Below, one piece after another: positions 1 to 10,329 of a stretch of DNA of 64,000 nucleotides. The stretch is taken from positions 84,119,951-84,183,950 of the forward strand of contig CM076197.1 of the NCBI GenBank assembly GCA_038277395.1, given 5' to 3'. Under the pieces are notes generated by a model. The model searched no databases and was not told where the DNA came from. It saw nothing but the letters and a program-made list of their open reading frames with translations. Source of the DNA: Dryocosmus kuriphilus. Taxonomy: Eukaryota; Arthropoda; Insecta; Hymenoptera; Cynipidae. Numbering within the stretch: the first letter of the stretch is position 1; each line of letters starts with the position of its first letter. Position numbers and translations under genes: made by a program.

Positions 1-1
1 A

Positions 2-860
2 GCGTTCGGTTATCGAAACAGTACGCCCACTAATATTCTATTGTCAGAATCCAAGCTGCCATTCATCGGAGAACGTGTCATTTTCTTGTGCAAAAACTAT
101 ATCAACAAAGTAATTTCTAATTCTAGCCTCATTGCACACAAAAATATCTTAAGGATTTTAAACAAAACTCATCACAATCTTAGTAAGCTCAAGAGTAGCA
201 AGCGCTTACTTATCAGATTCATTAAAAACTCAAATTTTACTGATGAATTGGTGCACAGCAGCAGTAGATATGGGATCTATGAGTATAATATTGACACCCT
301 TTTCAACAGTATTAATACTGACACTGAATTCGGGCCTATGCTCAAAAAATCTGCTGATCCTAATATTCCTATTTACAGCCGTCTCACAGCTAATAATGCT
401 TATGCGATTTTTACGGATGGCAGTAAAATTCCCGATGGAATTTCAGTGGGCGCCGCGATTGTTTGCGATTACCATTCAACTTCAATTATTAACAGTCTTC
501 ATAGTTATGCATCTATCTTTACTGCTGAATGCGTTGCGATCAATGAAGCAGTCAAGGTAGCTAACAATTACCCTAATCAAAATGTTATAATTTTCACCGG
601 TTCTCTGAGTGCGCTCCCTTAAAAACATCAGTCTTAATATCAAAACAAATCCTTTTATTCTTAAAATTAGGCAAAACATTCACCTTTTCCAGAAGCTGAT
701 TTCAAATGATAGTACTATAATTCAATTCGTCTGGATCTCAGTGCACTCGGTATCGTTTGGCAATGATAAAGCTGATAACTTAGCCAAATCTGCAACTCAT
801 TGCAACTCTGAAACCTCTGAACATGTTCCTTCCTTCTTCCAGTATAGTATTGTTGAGTAA
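2..860 (+). pseudogene. Broken RT C-terminus plus RNase H domain of a non-LTR retrotransposon
   Basis: RNase H removes the RNA strand of the element's RNA/DNA hybrid during retrotransposition. The first frame (base 2 to 622) carries the core motif FTDGSK (first catalytic Asp) at about 412-429 and the TAEC motif (catalytic Glu) at about 520-531. The strand that normally reads FTDS reads FTGS here (about 595-606), so the third catalytic acid is Gly. A one-base frameshift near 610-620 moves the rest into the next frame (609-860), which carries SVHSVSFGNDKAD, a degenerate form of the usual SHVGIxGNExAD segment. Frameshift plus lost Asp indicate a dead copy. Assignment to an RNase H-bearing non-LTR element is firm; the exact clade is inferred. 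Confidence 0.8.
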
Positions 861-1017
861 TTTAGACGCCAAAATTGCTCGGTCTTTATGTAAGTTTCTT
901 GATGACTGTAACCTAGCTATATAGCTTTAATCAGTGTAACTTATGCTTGTATGCCACATATATATGTATGATTTTTTCTTAGCAAAATAACCCTTTTTTG
1001 GGTTACAATTGCTTTAA

Positions 1018-1019
<2 letters not shown>

Positions 1020-1053
<34 letters not shown>
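1020..1053 (+). repeat. Poly(A) tail of the retrotransposon
   Basis: A run of 34 A directly after the 3' UTR (TTTAAAT before the run). It marks the 3' boundary of the element and its plus-strand orientation. Confidence 0.85.
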
Positions 1054-1056
<3 letters not shown>

Positions 1057-1641
1057 CAAGAAGTCATCCACATTTTGAAGATTTTTAGGATTGTGCAGTT
1101 TATTAAAACGAATAATTTAGCTTTTTGTCCACGTGTTTGAAAACAATTTCCATTCAGTTGCGATTAAAATTCCAACACCAGCATTGCTGATTGGGATTTT
1201 TGAATTTTATTTAAATTAAATAAAGTGAAAAATTTTGAATCAATTTAATGGTTCTAATTTATTTTTGTACAAAAAATTTAAATAGGCTTTTTTCTCCCAC
1301 ATGTTCGTGTTTTATTGATTTTAACCCTTTCCTTGATTTTAGTGAAGTAGTTTAAAACATTCTATAAAACTTCCAAGGATTTCTGAGTAGGCTTAAAATC
1401 ATAAAAATCTTATTTGAACTAGGTTGTCGAAACTTTTCCGATAACACAATCTCGAAATTAAACAATGGACTTATAGTCTGAGCGCCAGAGGGGAGGAGAT
1501 GATTTTAGTGGGTAGGGGCCGTTTAAGCCGAGTCCCATACTCGCAGTCCGTCAAAAGGATTTCCACCTCCACCTCCACCAAAAAAAAAAATCTTTCCCTA
1601 AAATGTTCAATATGTCTGAACACAGCCTCAAATCAAATTTT
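1054..1641. other. No gene recognised
   Basis: AT-rich sequence without a supported ORF. A short GC-richer stretch at about 1480-1580 ends in a CCACCT trinucleotide-like repeat (1562-1579) and an A run. It does not resemble a gene I recognise. Confidence 0.5.
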
Positions 1642-2857
1642 AAAAATCTGCCCGCTTCGCGGGCACATTCCCGTCACGCGCCTCGCGCGAAGTATGAGCA
1701 TGTCTGTTGGCACTCGCGCTTCGCGCTCCATAGATTATTCATCTCGCGCTACGCGCTCGGTGTTTATGGATCGTATAAACCTTTAAATTCAAAACTGCAA
1801 AAGAAATTATTTTACTTAAGGCTCTATCGCCCTTAAGGAATACATTCTCATCATGACACACGTGCTTCGCGCTCGATATTTACATTTTTTTAAAACACAT
1901 TGTAGATTGGTAAAGTTTTTTTGTGATTTTCCAAATTTTCTCAATGCAGGATTTCGATTCTTAAAAGTAAAACAATGAGTCTTATTAATAAATTTTGCAG
2001 CTCTTTCCAAGGTGAACAATTCTGCTTGTTAATATTTTCTCATATCTTGCATAGTTTTGCTGAAAAGTGGTTTTCTTTATATTTCATAACATATTTCACG
2101 AATAACTCAAAAACTACGCGTCTGCTCAGAAAAATGATAGAGGGCAAATTTGTAGATCTTTTTGAGGTGAACAACTTTGTTCATAATCATTTTTTCCTAT
2201 CTTGCATAGTTTGGCAGGAAATAAAAAATTTTTGATCTTTAATAACGTTTTATCGATTAAAACAAAAACGGTGCATTCTATCAAAAAATGGTTAAAAGAA
2301 CATTTGTAGATCTTTTTGAATTGAACAACTATGTTCTTTACCATTTTTTTCTATCTTGAATCTTTTGGCGGGAAACCAGAGTTTTTTAATTTTAATAGCG
2401 TTTTCTTGATTAAAACAAAAACCGTTTATTTTATCAAAAAAAAGGTTATAACAAAATTTGTAGAGATTTTTGAGATGAACAATTTTACTTTCTTATACTT
2501 TTCTTGTATCTCTAATAGTTTAGCCGGACAATTGATTTTTTCATTTTGTGAAAACCGTTTTTGATGGATAAAACCATAACCGTTAGTCAAAAACCGCTGG
2601 ATAACGAACTCGTCCTTTCTTTTTACCCCTAAAAGAAGTGTACCAAAGCGCACTCCAATCCGATTAGTCCTTCGAAAGTTATCGTGGGAACAGGCTCCAA
2701 CGACAACAAAGACGACGACGACGACAGCAGATAGACAGACACCGTCGTAAAAACCGTTTTTTCGGATTCAGGAGGTCTCAAAACGTGGAGATTTCATGAA
2801 ATCCGCGAAAGTCAAATTTTACATAAATCTAATACCTTCTCTGAAGAGAATGTAAAA
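1642..2857 (+). repeat. GC-hairpin repeat family, copy A (1.2 kb)
   Basis: Starts with AAAAATCTG followed by the perfect hairpin CCCGCTTCGCGGG and a cluster of short GCGCTTCGCGC-type palindromes. Then come an AT-rich part, four ~154-bp tandem units (1998-2560), a conserved block around 2563-2690, a GAC/AAC trinucleotide tract (about 2699-2727), and a 3' end containing the perfect palindrome GATTTCATGAAATC (2790-2803). It finishes CTTCTCTGAAGAGAATGTAAAAA. The same order recurs in copies at 3002, 4793, 44848 (reverse) and 46037, so the boundaries come from comparing copies. No transposase was seen. It is probably a non-autonomous element of unknown class. Confidence 0.75.
1998..2560 (+). repeat. 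Four ~154-bp tandem units inside copy A
   Basis: Anchors of the GTAGATCTTTTTGAGGTGAACAA type occur at 1998, 2152, 2306 and 2460, a spacing of 154 each time. Each unit also contains TTTCNTATCTTGNATAGTTT and TTTATCGATTAAAACAAAAACCGT-like blocks. Units have diverged by substitution. The frame is not kept from unit to unit, so coding is unlikely. Confidence 0.75.
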
Positions 2858-3001
2858 ATTATTTTATAATACCTGTCAGACACCCTCATATCACGAAATT
2901 CAAAACAACTGATAAAATTTGACATTAAACTGTATTAAATCATTGGTAAATACTCACTTTGTTTAAATTCTATCGCTGGAAAATAAAGTAAAACCGTAAT
3001 A

Positions 3002-3445
3002 AAAAATCTGCCCGCTTCGCGGGCACATTCTCATGGTGCGCTTCGCGCGAAATATGAGCGCGCCTAGGGCTGACGCATCTGTTGGCACTCGCGCTTCGCG
3101 CTCGACATTTGAATCGTGCTTCGCGCTCGATAGATTATTCACCTCGCGCTACGCGCTCGGTGTTTATGGATCATATAAACCTTTGAATTAAAAATTACAA
3201 AAGAAATTATTTTACTTAAGGCTCTATCGCCCTTAAGGAATACATTCTCATCATGACACTCGCGCTTCGCGCTCGATAATTACATTTTTTTTAAACACAT
3301 TGTAGATTGGTAAAGTTTTTTTGTAATTTTCCAAATTTTCACAATACAGGATTTCAGGAGGTCTCAAAATGTGGAGATTTCATGAAATCCGCGAAAGTCA
3401 AATTTTACATAAATCTAATACCTTCTCTGATAAGAATGTAAAAAT
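3002..3445 (+). repeat. GC-hairpin repeat family, copy B, internally deleted (~0.44 kb)
   Basis: Has the 5' hairpin (CCCGCTTCGCGGG at about 3011) with several GCGCTTCGCGC blocks, then ACATTGTAGATTGGTAAAG (about 3297) as in copy A, and jumps near GGATTTCAGGAGGTCTC (about 3349) to the 3' end with GATTTCATGAAATC. It ends TCTGATAAGAATGTAAAAA. All ~154-bp units, the trinucleotide tract and the conserved block are missing, so this is a deletion derivative. Confidence 0.75.
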
Positions 3446-4317
3446 ATCTGAATTACTTTTCGCCCAACTTTTTAAATGAAAAACAATCCTAATGACGTAG
3501 TTATCAATCCAATATTTTAAACAGTTTTTTACTTATTAATTACATAAATAAAAATATTGAAAATTATGTTATTGAATAGAGGTGGAAATCTTAGTTTTTA
3601 ATTCATTTAGAAAATATTGAAGTCTATTTAGTAAAATGTCATCATAATTTCCTCACTTGATTTGCCACAAAATATTATATATGACCCGCATTTAGAACAC
3701 TTTCACCCTCGACAAAATTACGACAAAAAGCCGTGTACTTCTGAAACCTCTTAAATGTTTAAAATAACCCCACTTGCTCGGTTTTCTGTCAAATCTGTCC
3801 TACTTCTTCCGCCATCTTGTTTAGGGACGTCACAATTACACTTCCCAATAGTCCAAGTATAATTTTATATTTAATTGTCGTATTCTTTTTGTAACTTGAA
3901 GAAAATATTCTTTTAAATTTTGTTAAATTTTAATTTTTTATTATTCATCGTTGATAATTTTATCACATTAACATAATATTTAAATTTAATAATGACAATA
4001 AATATTAATATCAACATTTTAGTGTCAACAACAAATCTTTGATTTGAACTTCCCGAAGATATTGGAAGCGAATTTTCGTCTAAAAATCAAGCATTTGTCC
4101 TTTTTTGTCAGTAAATATGGCTTTTAATAATATTAAAAACTTTCTATATTAATTTCCTGCAAAAGAAAATTTTGATGAGATAGCTGTAATCGCCGCCCTC
4201 GGCGACGGTCAACTCTCATGTCATTTTTCAACTCGGAATAGCATCCTAGAGTCTACGGTACCATCTGTATGATGTTGACAAACTGAAACGAACGGCCATA
4301 TTTCTTTTTTAAATGCA
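3446..4317. other. AT-rich sequence, no gene recognised
   Basis: No supported ORF, repeat boundary or RNA gene seen on either strand. Confidence 0.5.
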
Positions 4318-4497
4318 AGTGGCGCGCCTCGTACGGAAAGTTCGAACACTACTTCATACTTCCGACAACAAAAAAGTGCACGTTTTCGGTGAAATCCATG
4401 CATTACAATTTGGTCTCCTTATGTTTATTCTCCATGACTTTTCTGTTGCTAGAAGTACGAAGTTAGTGTTCGAACATCCCGTACGAGGCGCGCCACT
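4318..4497. repeat. Short inverted-repeat element (hairpin, MITE-like)
   Basis: Left arm about 4318-4380 (AGTGGCGCGCCTCGTACGG, then TTCGAACACTA) is the reverse complement of right arm about 4437-4497, with small indels. Arms are ~62 bp and the loop ~56 bp. Short ORFs overlapping on both strands are a by-product of this symmetry. No obvious target-site duplication could be fixed. Confidence 0.7.
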
Positions 4498-5212
4498 CAC
4501 AGCTAAAAACGAAATATATCTGATTTAGTTTTGATGATATAATTATTCTTTTCTTTTGGCTAGTCAGTACAAGTCAGTTTTATTTAAGTAGTCAGTATTT
4601 TTAATTAATTCTAGTGACAGTGTATAAATATACTTAATACAAAATGAAGAAGGTAGGTAATTTATATTTATTAAACTAAATAAGTGTAAAAATTACTGTT
4701 TTGTGTGGATGAAGAAGGTAAAGTATCAGAAAGCTGGTAAAAATATAACCTCATATGAAGAATGAAAAAAATATAATTATTATTATAAAAAGTTTCTGCT
4801 GTGCGCGCCACGCTTCGCGCGAAGTATAAGCGCGCCTGTGGCGCGCGGTCTCGTGGTCGTCGCGCTTCGCGCTCCGATATATTTAAGCCTCGCGCTTCGC
4901 GCTCAGATGTTGTTGATCCATGCACATCGTGCTCGGGATTCGTTACTTGGGTCTTAAAACTTCAAGACACCTACTTTTAATAAGATTATTAAATTTGAAT
5001 TTTTTATTAAAAATTACAAAATAAATTATTTTACTAAGGCTCCATCGACCTTAAGGAATAGATTCTCATCATGACACTCGCGTTTCGCGCTCGACAATTA
5101 AATTTTTTTTAAACACATTCTAGATTGAAAGTTTTTTTGTGATTTGACAAATTTTCACAATGCAGGATTTCAATTCTTAAAAGTGAAATGGTGAGTCTTA
5201 TAAATAAATTTT

Positions 5213-5860
5213 GTAGCTCTTTCCAAGATGAACAATTCTGCTTGTTAATATTTTCTCATATTTTGCATAGTTTTGCTGAAAAGTGGTTTTCTTTATATTT
5301 CATAACATATTTCACGAATAACTCAAAAACTACTCGTCTGTTCAAAAAAAATGATAGAGAGAAAATTTGTAGATCCTCTTGAGGTGAACAACTTTGTTTA
5401 TTCTCATTTCTTTCGTATCTTGAATATTTTGGCAAGAAACCACAGTTTTTTGTTCTTAATAACGTTTTATCGATTAAAACAAAAACCGTACATTTTATCA
5501 AAAAATGGTTAACACAAAATTTGTAGATCTTTTTGAGCTGAACAACTTTGATTATTATAATTTTTTTCGTATCTTGAATATTTTGGCAAGAAACCACAGT
5601 TTTTTGTTCTTAATAACGTTTTCTCGATTAAAACAAAACCGTGCATTTTATCAAAAAATGGTTTACATAAAATCTGTAGATCTTTTTGAGCTGAACAACT
5701 TTGATTATTATCATTTTTTTCGTATCTTGAATATTTTGGCAAGAAACCACAGTTTTTTGTTCTTAATAACGTTTTCTCGATTAAAACAAAAACCGTAAAT
5801 TTTATCAAAAAATGGTTAAAACAAAATTTGTAGATTTTTTTGAGATGAATGATTTTGTGA
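5213..5860 (+). repeat. Five ~154-bp tandem units inside copy C
   Basis: Unit anchors (GTAGATCTTTTTGAG or close variants) lie at 5213, 5369, 5523, 5676 and 5830, a spacing of 156, 154, 153 and 154. The units starting at 5523 and 5676 are almost identical and look like a recent duplication. The last unit is truncated and runs into the conserved block at about 5860. Confidence 0.78.
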
Positions 5861-5872
5861 AACCCGTTTTTG

Positions 5873-6061
5873 ATGGATAAAACCATAACCACTGGTCAAA
5901 AACCGCTGGCTAACGAACTTGTCCTTACTTTTTACGCCTTAAGGAAGTGTGCCAAAGCGCAATCCAATCCGATTAGTCCTTCGAAAGTTATCGTGGGAAC
6001 AGGATCCGACGATGACGACAACGACAACGGCGACAACGACAACAGACAGACACCGTCGTAA
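5873..6061 (+). CDS. Doubtful conserved mini-ORF of the GC-hairpin repeat
   Basis: From an ATG, this frame reads MDKTI..GQKPLANELVL, later NPISPSKVIVGTGS, then an Asp/Asn-rich run encoded by the trinucleotide tract, ending RQTPS. The same peptide pattern is open in the copies at 46803 (plus) and 45161 (minus), and is broken by one stop in copy A (ATG at 2563). No known domain is visible. Some differences between copies are non-synonymous, so conservation may only reflect shared DNA ancestry. I list it because the frame is shared, not because coding is shown. Confidence 0.15.
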   Translation: MDKTITTGQKPLANELVLTFYALRKCAKAQSNPISPSKVIVGTGSDDDDNDNGDNDNRQTPS

Positions 6062-6273
6062 AAACCGTTTTTTCTCACTCAGGGGGTCTTAAAACGTGGA
6101 GATTTGATGAAAACTGCAAGAGTAAAATTTTACATAAATCTAATACCTTCTCTGATGAGAATGTAAAAAGCAAATGGAAAAAACAGATAATTACTTGATT
6201 TGAAACGAATGTATAACAACTTATACCTCTCTCGAGCATACAGGTACACCTCAGATTCAGTTAAAACCACATA

Positions 6274-7886
6274 GGGGAGAGTCGGCTATGGTGGCGGGCT
6301 TTGAATGAAATGTCCTATAAATTATGATTGAACTGTGATTTTCATGTATGCATGTTTCTAGGTGAGGCTCACATAATCAGAGAACGTACGTTATTACTCA
6401 AAACTGGTTTTTAACTACGTCATTTTTTTCAGTTTAATAAATTCATAGGTGTTACATTTCGACCAGCATGCCCCATAGGGTGGGGCATGGTGGTCGTCAT
6501 ATTACTGCCAGTTTATTTCAATAAAATGAACATTGTAGAATAAAAAGTATACAGTAGGATGATTCTTAAGAGTGTAATGTAGCGAAGAAAAATTATTCCA
6601 GACATATTCAACACTAAATAAAGGTTATCTGATCAATCAAAGTAAAGTATGTTGCAAATCCCAGTTATAACCTCTTGCTCCCTGAAAAATCTATTATGCT
6701 TGTAGAAATGTGCAATCGCCTTTAATAGGTATCTTGTTTACCGACGGATACCAAAAGCGCGAAAATTCAAAACACAATAATCAATCATTTTTCAAATCCT
6801 TTTTATTGCATTTAGTTGATATTTTCTTTTTTATTCAATATTGACAAGGTACTGTTGAGTTAATATTGAACGAAAATATTATATTGATATAATTATTATA
6901 TTGAATTATATATGTCTAAAAGCATATTCGGGATCTTAAACTGAGTTTCGAATCTTTACAACAGGGTGCGGCAAAACTCCCTCCCTAGTTTCAGTTGCGT
7001 TTGTTAACAAACTAGGGAGAGAGTTTTGCCGCACCCTATATTTAGCATAGATTATTAAATTTGGAAAATGCATATCTAAATATTATATAATTTTTACAAC
7101 TTTGCAAAGGATTTTTTAAAGAATAAAATACATTTTAACAATAATAAGATCTTTATACCTAATTCATATTTAATTATTATTTTTAAGAACTTGCTCAATT
7201 ATAATTGAACATACAATGAACACATAATAAACAACTTATATTTAAATATATTCTGATCAATTTAAACGTAATTGTATATGCCAATACGTTGAAATAAAAT
7301 ATATAAATCTCTTTAGTAATTTTTAGAGTACGCTGTAAATCCGATTAATTTATATCAATATTTTTAGCTCAATATAATATACGATTCCGGACTAATATGC
7401 TATATGAGCTCTCTGAGATTTCTACATTACCGATCGAATTTTGACCTGAATTACTGACCTGTTATCCTACACTGTTACCTACCTTCTGCGCCAAATAATT
7501 CGACCATCGTGCCCCGCATGTTATGTTGTAAGATTTAAGTAATTTTAATATATTTAGAACACTTATAAAACCAATTTATGATATCAGAAGTTTAAAAAAA
7601 AATACTTCACCTATTAAAATATAACTTTTTCATGCTTAAAATCTTTCAAAATACACCGTAATTACTTAATTTCTGCCACAGACTTTTCCATCTGTTTTCG
7701 CTGAAACTACTTTTTTGTTATTTCTCTTCTAAAACGCATTTTAAAAACCAGAAATCACATTACAGTACTATTTTTTCAACTAAAGAAAACAATTTTATGT
7801 AAAAAATGAATACAAAAATCAACAAATACAGGCGCTATTTGTAAAAACCGCCGTGCCCCGTACCGCCACCATAGCCGACTCTCCCC
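6274..7886. mobile_element. Non-autonomous TIR DNA element with TA target duplication (1.6 kb)
   Basis: A perfect 24-bp terminal inverted repeat, starting GGGGAGAGTCGGCTATGG, occupies 6274-6297 and in reverse complement 7863-7886. TA lies immediately outside both ends (6272-6273 and 7887-7888). A second inverted pair around GGGGCATGGTGGTCG (about 6482) and CGACCATCGTGCCCC (about 7501) is subterminal. The interior is AT-rich with no transposase ORF. The TA duplication fits Tc1/mariner-like mobilisation but does not prove it. Confidence 0.8.
6963..7037. repeat. 75-bp near-perfect hairpin nested in the TIR element
   Basis: 29-nt arms (6963-6991 and 7009-7037), beginning AGGGTGCGGCAAAACTC, pair with one mismatch around a 17-nt loop. 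This is probably a minimal MITE, inserted in the interior of the 1.6 kb element. A pre-miRNA-like fold is possible but unsupported. Confidence 0.75.
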
Positions 7887-8724
7887 TACATTATTTGGAA
7901 ATTGACTTGAAAGTAACACCAATTTTCACCTTAAACAAAGTTTGTATTTCAAACGCATATCCCATTTGTTATTTCAATAATTTAATAAACTGTTTACATG
8001 TTTATTTTACTTTGCAATCTTTGCAGTACTTTGCGGGGGCAAGCCATCCTGGAACGCCGAAAACGAGATGAAAATTCAATAATTTTTTTTGACGCAACTA
8101 TTAAGCCTAAAAAATTTATCTTCAGACATCATCTAAAAACATACTTTATGAGTATTTCAATCAAATATTATTGGAAAAAAAATTTGTAAATGTGGGAATT
8201 GCATCCATTCTTGTGCAGCTCTTCCGACGGTGCATTTGTTTCCTCTCTGAGTTGGAAATGGGTGGTCTGAAATCAATAAATAAAATTTTTTCCTGCAAGT
8301 AGAGACTGTAGCTACGACACCTCATAGGATTTCATAAAAATGTTGAAAAATGAAGAAACGGGAGAAAATTGAAATTTTTTTCAGATCAAAATAGGTCTGG
8401 CTTCAAACAAATGCATAGGGAAAAGCAAGAAAATTCAATTTTTTCAAACTAAAACCTATTTATCGCATTTTCTTTCACTCGACATTATTTTAGAAAGCTT
8501 TTAATATTTTTTCAACTAATTAATATTAATAAAAAAGGTAAAATGCTAGACTTTTTAGCGAAAATGCACTTCCGACTTATGGCGAGAAGTTCAAATCAAA
8601 ATCTCGCTACCTTCATTTGAGTGATTATTTACTACCCAGTTAACATTGATCGAGGCCGGTAAGTACTCGCGACCTGTTTTCTGTTACTTTGGTACCGTAA
8701 GTGGTACGGCGACAATAATTGGAG
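7887..8724. other. No gene recognised
   Basis: AT-rich. Short ORFs here show no recognisable domain. Confidence 0.45.
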
Positions 8725-9157
8725 CAGGAACCCAGTGGGCACAAAAATGCAGGACGTCTTTACGACATCTTAACGACATCTTTATGATGTCGCCAAGACG
8801 TCCTATGTCCATGTCGTAAAGATGACGTAAAGACATATTTGCGACATTAAAATCTCTTAACGATGTCTTAAAGATATCTTTACGACACGGACACACGACA
8901 CGTCTTCGCGACGCCGTAAAGATGTCGTTAAGATGTCTCAAAGACGTCCTGCATTTTTGTGCCCACTGGGAACGTACCAGCTCCCAATTGGATGCTTGTA
9001 AGGTAGCCGCCGCGTAACGGGAACGTACCTAAGAACACGTTCCTGGTAATAATTTTTGTTGGGATCGTACCAATTACGTACCAGGAGCGTGTTATTATAG
9101 GCACGTTCCCGGGACGCGGCGGCTACCTTACAAGCATCCAATTGGGAACGTTCCAGC
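8725..9157. mobile_element. Palindromic MITE split by a second MITE
   Basis: Arms 8725-8731 plus 8974-9065, and about 9066-9157, form one long hairpin. Shared blocks are CCAATTGGATGCTTGTAAGG, TAGCCGCCGCG, GGGAACGT.CCT and AACACG.TCCTGGTA. Removing 8732-8969 and one GAAC restores a continuous left arm (GCAGGAACGT matching GCTGGAACGT on the other arm). There is no coding capacity. Confidence 0.75.
8732..8969. mobile_element. MITE with CCAGTGGGCAC ends, nested, GAAC target duplication
   Basis: Ends CCAGTGGGCACAAAAATGCA and its reverse complement; about 50 bp of inverted terminal sequence including GGACGTCTTTACGACATC. GAAC directly flanks both ends (8728-8731 and 8970-8973). The interior is a set of GACGTC/ACGACATCTT-like repeats in both orientations. 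It interrupts the left arm of the surrounding palindrome, so it is the younger insertion. Confidence 0.8.
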
Positions 9158-10329
9158 AAAGGTATTTTTGCTATGTAAGCGGACATTTTCACCCAAGCCG
9201 GTAAGTTCCTGCTACGCTTAGGGGTTGATTTGGGGTATGAATGATCCTAATGGGTTAGGTGGATGAAACTTTTAAAGGTATCTTCTAACATCAAATGAAA
9301 CCATGTGAAGTAGTAAAATGTCTAACACACACACACACACATCCGGGAAATTAATTAGAATGTTGTTTTAGACATCTATGAACTAAGGAAAGTTTAATTA
9401 AATCATGTTTAAAATATGTAAAAATGTAACGACTACAAAGCTGTCAGTTCCTTTACAAGTAATGCATTCTTAAGACGCACATCTGAGTGTAGACAGACTC
9501 GTACCGGATTCATAGACAAGCCAGTCAGGAAGGTTTACATGTAAAACGGGGGTGAAAAAGTGGTGGGGCGAAAGAAGTTTTTGTGACAAATTATTTGCAA
9601 TGGGGATAATAGGAGAAAATAGCTTACAATTTTCGTCTAGGCAACTTTCCATTTATTTAAGGGCCGACACGGCAGGAACGAAGGTATAAGCAACAGAAGA
9701 TGCAATCTACTAATGATTATTGTAAGGTGCAGAATCGTTTTCATCTCATAATAAATCATCATTCGTGTTGTTTATATTTACGCTTCAATCTCTGTATCTC
9801 TTCGTAAATCAATGCGCCTTAGTTTACTTGAGGTAACGGTTAATCACCGTCCTGCAGTTCAGAGTAAGTGACCAAAATTATATGTAAAAAGTTGAGCAGT
9901 AAGGAATACTTTTTCTTCTTTTTCCGTAAACTGGGCTTTTTCCGTTTTAAAATCCCATTTTGATTTCAAAATCACAGGAATAGTTTTTTCTTGATACACT
10001 GTGACAATAAAATCTTCCTATCGATGGTTTCCGTCTGAGTCAGTGCATAGTAAATACTAGACTTTAAATTTGACATAATATCTCAAAATCGTAATATTCA
10101 GTGCATACTATGTTTGTTGCATCGCTTAACCCTGGTGGAAAACAAAGACTGAGACAATGCATGTCGGCGTCAAGTGGCCCGAAATAGGATAAACGTAGAC
10201 AGTTTGTATTTAACAGTGTATTAACGGTTATTGAAAGTCTGTGAAATTGTGCATTGTTCCAAGGTTGGAAGTCTTACAAAAGTTTTGCACAAAATTTTTT
10301 TTTTTAACAAAGAAAGTGAATAAAAAATA
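9158..10329. other. No gene recognised; one (AC)9 microsatellite
   Basis: A dinucleotide (AC) tract lies at 9325-9342. Otherwise AT-rich sequence with no supported coding region. Confidence 0.5.

Larger units (their letters stand above)
1..1053 (+). mobile_element. 3' end of a non-LTR retrotransposon (I/Jockey-like, RNase H-bearing), cut by window start
   Basis: The reading frame is open from base 2 and matches the end of a reverse transcriptase ORF: a segment reading AFGYRNSTPTNILL, then an RNase H domain, a ~160-bp 3' UTR and a 34-base poly(A) run at 1020-1053. A short inverted repeat (AACCC-T6-GGGTT, about 988-1004) lies just before the tail. An RNase H domain after RT plus a poly(A) tail is the usual 3' architecture of I-clade non-LTR elements. 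The 5' part lies outside the window, so target-site duplications cannot be checked. Confidence 0.8.
4793..6169 (+). repeat. GC-hairpin repeat family, copy C (1.4 kb)
   Basis: The 5' end lacks the CCCGCTTCGCGGG hairpin but has the GCGCTTCGCGC cluster (4800-4900), a second GC block at about 5078, five ~154-bp units (5213 onward), the conserved block at 5873-6000, a GAC/AAC/GGC tract (6008-6046) and the standard 3' end CTTCTCTGATGAGAATGTAAAAA. The palindrome near the 3' end is degenerate here (GATTTGATGAAAAC). Confidence 0.72.

Noticed and set aside
5505..5892. 97- and 127-codon ORFs with a repeated ~51-residue pattern
   Set aside because: They arise from the ~154-bp tandem units; opposite-strand frames are equally open and the frame is not conserved between copies.
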